A DNA stretch of 64,000 nt from Streptomyces odontomachi. GTDB taxonomy: Bacteria; Actinomycetota; Actinomycetes; Streptomycetales; Streptomycetaceae. The translations under genes and the position numbers were made by a program. Positions 60,961-64,000 of this stretch are shown in pieces. Under the pieces are notes generated by a model, which was not told the DNA's origin, did not search any database, and saw nothing but the letters and a program-made list of their open reading frames with translations. Numbering within the stretch: the first letter of the stretch is position 1; each line of letters starts with the position of its first letter. The stretch is taken from the NCBI RefSeq assembly GCF_024435355.1, contig NZ_JAMJWG010000006.1:186001-250000 (forward strand), given 5' to 3'.

Positions 60961-61935
60961 TCACACCGTGGTCAGCACCTCGCTCACCGGTCGGCGTGGG
61001 GTGGCGGGGCCCTCGGGGCCGTAGCCGAACCTGAGCAGCATCTGAACGTGGCCCATCGAGCTGAGCGGATCGCGCACCGCCCACCGCAGCTCCGGCCATT
61101 CGAGGGCCTGCGAGTTGAGGGTGGCGGCCAGTCCGTCCAGGGTGGCCTGCAACAACACGCGCTGGAGCCCCTGGCCGGCCAGGAGCCAGTCCAGGGGACC
61201 GTCCTCACGGGTGCCGAGCAGCGCCAGGCACGGCGCCCGCTCGAACACGGCAGAGCTGCCGGCCGGCTGCGGGGACGCGGCGAAGTCGCGCACGACGGCC
61301 CGGCCGTCCTGGGCCGGTGGCCCGAACGCGTCGGCGGGGATGCCCTCACCCGGCGCGGCGCGGGAGGTCCAGCGCGCAACCTCCTCCAGCGTCTCGGGAG
61401 AGGCCGCCTCCAGGGCCCGGGCGTCCTGGGCCAGCTCCAGGATCGTCTGTGCATGCCAGGCGTCCGGGAAGACCAGCCGTACGCCTTCGGCCCGGGCTGC
61501 CCCGCACAGCCCGTCGAGGACCGTCGCCGGGATCTGCTCCCCGGTGAACGGCCGGCGGCTGCTGTGGCGCCGGTGCACCGCGGGGTGGAGCGCGGCGAGA
61601 TCGCCCTGGGACGCCGTCTGCGGTACGAGCGTGACCACCGCGAGCAACTCGGGGTCCGCCGGGTCGGGGAGCAGCGTCGTCGTCGCCTCCCGGCCGCCGT
61701 GCGCCGCTGCGACCCGCAGGTTGAACAGCGCGGCACCGCACCCCACGTGCAGTCCCCTGCCGGACGGGTCCTCGGCGGGCAGCGTGCGCGAGGCGTCCAT
61801 GCGCAACAGCAGCGTGTTACTGCCCCGCTGGTGCCGGAACAGCCACGGCTGGGCGTTGTGCATGCTCGGTGCCGCCACCGCGTCGCCCACCAGCGCCGTC
61901 ACGGCCTCCGCGTCGAGCAGCAATGCGGGCACCAT
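60961..61935 (-). CDS. Acg-type FMN-binding nitroreductase-fold protein
   Basis: 324 residues from ATG 61935; GTG 61932 is better spaced from GGAGG and equally possible. The two-lobed nitroreductase fold of the Acg/Rv2032 family is visible: DAVAAPSMHNAQPWLFR at the start, RRHSSRRPFTGEQIP in the middle, and WLLAGQGLQRVLLQATLDGLAA in the second lobe. Acg is a dormancy-regulon protein of mycobacteria thought to bind and store FMN; the active site is often closed by a lid. Direct repeats in front of the gene may bind its activator. Confidence 0.9.
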   Translation of the reverse strand: MVPALLLDAEAVTALVGDAVAAPSMHNAQPWLFRHQRGSNTLLLRMDASRTLPAEDPSGRGLHVGCGAALFNLRVAAAHGGREATTTLLPDPADPELLAVVTLVPQTASQGDLAALHPAVHRRHSSRRPFTGEQIPATVLDGLCGAARAEGVRLVFPDAWHAQTILELAQDARALEAASPETLEEVARWTSRAAPGEGIPADAFGPPAQDGRAVVRDFAASPQPAGSSAVFERAPCLALLGTREDGPLDWLLAGQGLQRVLLQATLDGLAATLNSQALEWPELRWAVRDPLSSMGHVQMLLRFGYGPEGPATPRRPVSEVLTTV

Positions 61936-61946
61936 GGCCTCCTTCT

Positions 61947-61977
61947 TCGAACACCCGGCTACGGTAATCGAACACCC
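61947..61977. repeat. 10-bp direct repeats in the nitroreductase promoter
   Basis: TCGAACACCC at 61947-61956 and again at 61968-61977, exactly 21 bases apart (two helical turns). They lie 12-42 bases upstream of the Acg-like start. A looser GGAC/GTCC inverted repeat follows at 61980-61991. Confidence 0.6.
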
Positions 61978-62126
61978 CAGGACCACCGTCCACGATGCGC
62001 GTCCGGTGGCGGAAGGGCCGATCGGCCCACACCCTGCTGGGGCGACTGCCCACCGTCTCCCGCCGTCTCCCGCCGTCCGCACCGCCGGGGCGTCCCCACC
62101 GGAGCGGCTTCGGTGCCGTTCCTGCG

Positions 62127-62165
62127 GTTCTTGCCGGTTCTCGCCGGTTCTTGCATGTTGAGAAC
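62127..62165. promoter_or_regulatory. Phased repeats upstream of the amidohydrolase gene, candidate IclR site
   Basis: GTTCTTGCCG (62127), GTTCTCGCCG (62137) and GTTCTTGCAT (62147) repeat with an exact 10-base period, preceded by a looser copy at 62118. The last copy also forms an inverted repeat, GTTCT (62147-62151) with AGAAC (62161-62165). The block ends 41 bases before the ATG at 62207. It may bind the IclR protein encoded just downstream. Confidence 0.5.
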
Positions 62166-62206
62166 GGCATTGCCAGCCGCTGGAACCCCTCCGCAGGCTG
62201 GGGCCC

Positions 62207-63616
62207 ATGAACAACACCGACCGTGACCAGGAAGTCTGTGACCTCTCGATCGTCGGGCATGTCGTCAGCCGGGCCGGCAGCTACCCGCGCGGCGAGGTGC
62301 GCATCACCGACGGCCGCATCGTGGAGGTGCTCGAGGAGGCCGGCGACGCCCCGCACACCGAGCGGATCGACGCCGGAAGCGCCTACGTCCTGCCGGGGGT
62401 CATCGACCCGCACGTCCACTCGCTGAGCGATCCACGCGAGGGCATCGAGGCGGCCACCCGGGCCGCGGCGGCCGGCGGGGTGACGACGATCCTGGAGATG
62501 CCCTTCGACCAGGCGGGGCCGATCTGGACCGTCGAGCGCCTGGAGGCGAAGAAGCGGATGGTCGCCGAGGAGGCGCACGTCGACGTCGGCCTGTTCGCCA
62601 CGGTCCGACCAGGTGGCGGTGTCACCGAGGTCGCCGGCCTCGCCGCGGCGGGCGCGGTCACCTTCAAGGTCTCGACGTACCACACGCACGCCGACCGCTT
62701 CCCGCGCACGCCGGACGACGAGATGGTCGAGGTCTTCCGGGCCATCGCGGCGACGGGACGGCGCGTGTGCGTGCACGCCGAGAACGACGAGATCGTCCGC
62801 AAGCTGGTGGACGAGCTGTACGAGACCGGCACCCGGGACCCGCGCGCCCACTGCCGGGCCCGCCCGGCCGTCACCGAGACCGCCGCCGTGGCCAACACCC
62901 TGGAGCTGGCCCGCACCGCGAACGCCAAGGTGCACTTCGTGCACATGAGCCTGCCGCACTCCATCGACCTGGTGCAGAGCTATGCGGCCCAGGGTGTCGA
63001 CGCCAGCGCCGAGGTGTGCCCGCACTACCTGATGTTCACCGAGGACGACATGGTCACCATGGGCACCCGCGTCAAGATCAACCCGCCGGTGCGCACCCGT
63101 GCGGACGTCGAGGGCATGTGGAGCCGCCTCACCGCGGACGCCATCGACACCCTCAGCTCCGACCACGCGCCCTGGCCGATCGTCGAGAAGGACAAGCCGA
63201 ACATCTTCGACAACGCCTCCGGCGCACCGGGCGTGGAGACCCTCTTCCCCGTCACCGCCGCGGTGGGCCTGGCCGAGCGCGGGGTGTCCATCGAGTCCCT
63301 GGTGCGGGTGAGCTCCTGGCGCCCCGCCGAGCTCTTCGGCATCGACCACCGCAAGGGCGACCTGCGCGCCGGACTCGACGCGGACGTCGTCGTGTTCGAC
63401 CCGGCGGCCGAGTGGGAGGTGGACGAGACGGTGATGCAGTCGAACGCCGGATGGAGCCCCTACCACGGCATGACGCTGCGCGGCCGGATCACCCGCACCC
63501 TGTCCCGCGGCGAGACGATCTACGCCGACGGCAAGCTGACCTCCACGGCGGGCCGCGGCCGGCTCGTCGAGTTCGGCGGCGGCCAGGCACGCCAGGCCCA
63601 GGCCCGGACCGCATGA
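62207..63616 (+). CDS. Dihydroorotase/allantoinase-type amidohydrolase
   Basis: 469 residues from ATG 62207. A cyclic amidohydrolase of the D-hydantoinase/allantoinase/dihydroorotase group: PGVIDPHVHS (metal His pair), TFKVSTYH with the Lys that is probably carboxylated, CVHAEN, CPHYLMF and the late SSDHAPW Asp. The C-terminal beta-domain (DADVVVFDPAAEW) is complete. A dedicated pyrimidine enzyme would normally sit in a pyr operon; pairing with an IclR gene instead suggests catabolism of allantoin, hydantoins or a related ring. The exact substrate is open. Confidence 0.9.
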   Translation: MNNTDRDQEVCDLSIVGHVVSRAGSYPRGEVRITDGRIVEVLEEAGDAPHTERIDAGSAYVLPGVIDPHVHSLSDPREGIEAATRAAAAGGVTTILEMPFDQAGPIWTVERLEAKKRMVAEEAHVDVGLFATVRPGGGVTEVAGLAAAGAVTFKVSTYHTHADRFPRTPDDEMVEVFRAIAATGRRVCVHAENDEIVRKLVDELYETGTRDPRAHCRARPAVTETAAVANTLELARTANAKVHFVHMSLPHSIDLVQSYAAQGVDASAEVCPHYLMFTEDDMVTMGTRVKINPPVRTRADVEGMWSRLTADAIDTLSSDHAPWPIVEKDKPNIFDNASGAPGVETLFPVTAAVGLAERGVSIESLVRVSSWRPAELFGIDHRKGDLRAGLDADVVVFDPAAEWEVDETVMQSNAGWSPYHGMTLRGRITRTLSRGETIYADGKLTSTAGRGRLVEFGGGQARQAQARTA

Positions 63617-64000
63617 CCACCGCCTCCGCCGACCGCGCCAGCGCGTCCCCGACATCCCTCGGCAAGGGTCTTGCGGTCCTCGCCGCCCTTGCGGACGGCG
63701 GACCGATGCGCGTGGACACCCTCGCCGAGTGCACCGGACTGCCGCCCAGCACGGTCTACCGGTACGTCCGCGAGCTCGTCGCCTTCGGGTTCATCGAGCC
63801 GCGCGACGGGGTGTACGTGGCCGGCGAGCGGCTGGCACGGCTGGCCCACTCCAGCGGCTGGAACCACCGTCTGACCCGTTACTCCTCGCCACTGCTCGCC
63901 GAGCTGAGCAGGGCGAGCGGAGAGTCCGCGATCCTCACCGTGCTCGTGGGGCGTTCGGCACTGGTCGTCGACCGGGCGGAGTCCCCGCAGGCGATCCGGC
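63613..64000 (+). CDS. IclR family transcriptional regulator (partial)
   Basis: Begins at ATG 63613, overlapping the amidohydrolase stop by 4 bases, and runs off the right edge after 129 residues. The winged HTH (about 15-75) reads SLGKGLAVLAALADGGPMRV, then LAECTGLPPSTVYRYVRELVA and a wing FGFIEPRDGVY; the effector domain begins about residue 90 (LLAELSRASGESAILTVLVG). Translational coupling shows it belongs to the amidohydrolase operon, which it probably controls through the phased repeats upstream. Confidence 0.92.
   Translation, partial: MTTASADRASASPTSLGKGLAVLAALADGGPMRVDTLAECTGLPPSTVYRYVRELVAFGFIEPRDGVYVAGERLARLAHSSGWNHRLTRYSSPLLAELSRASGESAILTVLVGRSALVVDRAESPQAIR

Noticed and set aside
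61980..61991. GGAC-N4-GTCC as a DosR/OsdR box
   Set aside because: It shares only the GGAC/GTCC core with the mycobacterial consensus and lacks the flanking bases, so I do not claim it as a site.

Overview
The window is high-GC actinomycete DNA, almost certainly a Streptomyces chromosome: strong third-position GC, many GTG/TTG starts with GGAGG-type ribosome sites, a mycothiol-dependent isomerase, several IclR regulators, secreted proteins of unknown function and a large nonribosomal peptide cluster. No rRNA, tRNA, CRISPR array or transposase was seen.

Region 1 (1-17146) is mainly an aromatic-catabolism island. A Rieske oxygenase (cut by the left edge) faces an IclR regulator across a palindromic operator. 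After a possibly 5'-truncated repeat protein, an AraC regulator, a two-gene membrane GTPase unit and an acetyltransferase comes a hydroxyquinol branch (hydroxyquinol 1,2-dioxygenase, FMN reductase, maleylacetate reductase). A second IclR regulator and a divergent gentisate operon follow: gentisate dioxygenase, fumarylpyruvate hydrolase, maleylpyruvate isomerase, 3-hydroxybenzoate 6-hydroxylase. An MmyB-like regulator and an SDR enzyme share an 87-bp promoter containing a 21-bp palindrome.

Region 2 (17147-29174) holds unrelated genes: small and secreted unknowns, a haloacid-dehalogenase-like protein, a remnant of an arabinofuranosidase-type C-terminus, an MHS transporter overlapping an acetamidase/formamidase gene, a flavin-binding PPOX-fold protein, a DUF427 protein, a PhoD-like phosphatase and an MpaB-type oxygenase.

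Region 3 (29335-56488) is one run of 17 genes on the minus strand forming an NRPS cluster. In transcription order: XRE/NTPase regulator, type II thioesterase, SbnA-like synthase, A-PCP, C-A-PCP, Asp/Asn-hydroxylase-like oxygenase, P450, free A domain, MbtH-like protein, desaturase, methyltransferase, A-PCP, free C domain, PCP-C, MFS exporter, DUF2087 regulator, and C-A-PCP-reductase. The totals are five A, five PCP and four complete C domains plus one terminal reductase. That is the exact count for a linear pentapeptide released reductively as an aldehyde or alcohol, possibly closing to a cyclic imine. Tailoring genes sit between the split NRPS pieces.

Region 4 (57107-61935) is a redox/energy-stress group: universal stress protein, DUF2231 membrane protein, CBS-BON protein, PPK2 kinase and an Acg-type nitroreductase. 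This set recalls the dormancy regulons of actinobacteria. The window ends with a dihydroorotase/hydantoinase-type amidohydrolase overlapping an IclR regulator gene cut by the right edge.
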